Shown piece by piece: positions 5,877 to 6,324 of a stretch of DNA of 6,324 nucleotides. The position numbers were made by a program, and so were the translations under genes. The DNA is from JAWPMV01 sp038527215. Its GTDB lineage: Bacteria; Bacteroidota; Bacteroidia; J057. Below the pieces are notes generated by a model that saw only the letters and a list, made by a program, of their open reading frames with translations, had not been told where the DNA came from and ran no database searches. The stretch lies in assembly GCA_038527215.1 (NCBI GenBank), contig JBCBGC010000213.1, positions 1 to 6,324 on the forward strand. Reading direction: 5' to 3'. The stretch's first letter is position 1, and every line of letters begins with the position of its first letter.

Positions 5877-5940
5877 CGGACCGTAACACTGGCTTCCAGC
5901 CGGTCCGGTTTTCAGTCCGTGGGACTGGCTTCCAGCCGGT
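5877..5940. repeat. Degenerate left end of the palindrome array
   Basis: This contains two copies of the palindrome ACTGGCT-TCC-AGCCGGT (5888-5904 and 5924-5940). The first lies inside an outer inverted repeat, CGGACCG (5877-5883) with CGGTCCG (5901-5907). A further palindrome, CAGTCC-GTG-GGACTG (5913-5927), is not found in the regular units. The 24-base segment 5881-5904 recurs exactly at 6066-6089, and with one change at 6215-6238. The region looks like a partial or rearranged unit at the array boundary. Confidence 0.75.
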
Positions 5941-6324
5941 CAATACCTTATTCCCGGATGTCCATCCGGGTACCTCCATGCCGGGAAATCCCGGCATGCC
6001 GCAGCTGCAAGCTGCGGCTACGGTGGTTCCACCGTACCACCGGCTTCCAGCCACGGCTGATTCACCCGTAACACTGGCTTCCAGCCGGTCAATACCTCAC
6101 TCCCGGATGTCCATCCGGGTATCTCCATGCCGGGAAATCCCGGCATGCCGCAGCTGCAAGCTGCGGCTACGGTGGTGCCACCGTACCACCGGCTTCCAGC
6201 CACGGCTGATTCACCCGTAACACTGGCTTCTAGCCGGTCAATACCTCATTCCCGGATGTCCATCCGGGTATCTCCATGCCGGGAAATCCCGGCATGCCGC
6301 AGCTGCAAGCTGCGGCTACGGTGG
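5941..6324. repeat. Tandem array, 149-bp period, each unit a string of palindromes
   Basis: Copies start at 5941, 6090 and 6239; the third is cut by the window edge after 86 bases. Unit 1 contains, in order: CCCGGAT-GTCC-ATCCGGG (5953-5970), CATGCCGGG-AAAT-CCCGGCATG (5977-5998), CCGCAGCT-GCA-AGCTGCGG (5999-6017), TACGGTGG-TT-CCACCGTA (6019-6036), GGCT-TCC-AGCC (6042-6052) and ACTGGCT-TCC-AGCCGGT (6073-6089). By hand count, units 1 and 2 differ at five of 149 positions and GC is about 62%. The period is not a multiple of three, so the reading frame shifts at each unit and the open frames on both strands are not genes. There are no unique spacers, so it is not a CRISPR array. It resembles a REP/BIME-type palindromic repeat cluster that has expanded in tandem; the family is not one I can name. 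Confidence 0.92.

Noticed and set aside
5788..6220. Several overlapping open frames on both strands in the repeat array
   Set aside because: They consist of translated palindromes (for example repeated TGWKPV), and the 149-bp period shifts frame at each unit. These are typical over-predictions.
5941..6324. CRISPR array
   Set aside because: The 149-bp units are adjacent with no unique spacers, and the internal structure is palindromes throughout; no cas genes are nearby.

Overview
The window looks like the chromosome of a member of the phylum Bacteroidota. The first gene carries a type IX secretion (T9SS) type A C-terminal sorting domain behind the 'NNDYFSLERS…YYRLRQTDFNGG' fibronectin-like module typical of that phylum. 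The starts lack useful Shine-Dalgarno sites, there are typical Bacteroidota lipoprotein signals, and the second gene belongs to a lipoprotein family I know only from Bacteroidota. A marine or wastewater gliding lineage such as Saprospiria is plausible, but this is inference and I cannot name a genus.

Layout. Positions 1-27 hold the terminator of a gene outside the window. Positions 264-1535 (+) encode a secreted T9SS cargo protein. It converges on a minus-strand lipoprotein gene (1675-2631), with a cluster of stem-loops between them whose strongest member is the lipoprotein gene's terminator. Next come three minus-strand genes that probably form one transcription unit, read from right to left. 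They are a RoxA-like di-heme cytochrome c (4354-5763), a small secreted protein of unknown function (3775-4203) and a membrane-anchored two-domain di-heme cytochrome c (2779-3735). A strong intrinsic terminator follows at 2705-2739. Together they suggest a periplasmic or cell-surface electron-transfer or heme-oxidoreductase module; the substrate cannot be read from the sequence.

Two non-coding regions stand out. The 150-bp gap between the first two genes of the cytochrome cluster (4204-4353) contains three separate stems. Read on the plus strand, they end in a proper intrinsic terminator with seven T, although no plus-strand gene lies upstream. An 8-codon ORF with a strong Shine-Dalgarno sequence also sits there: its SD lies within the second stem-loop and its stop codon is the terminator loop. 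The last 560 bases (5764-6324) hold no gene. They contain an 18-bp palindrome, a 7-bp microsatellite (GTGAGAG), and a tandem array with a 149-bp period that runs off the right edge. Each array unit is a string of six different short palindromes set nearly end to end, and every difference between copies falls in a loop or spacer. This array is the most unusual thing in the window.
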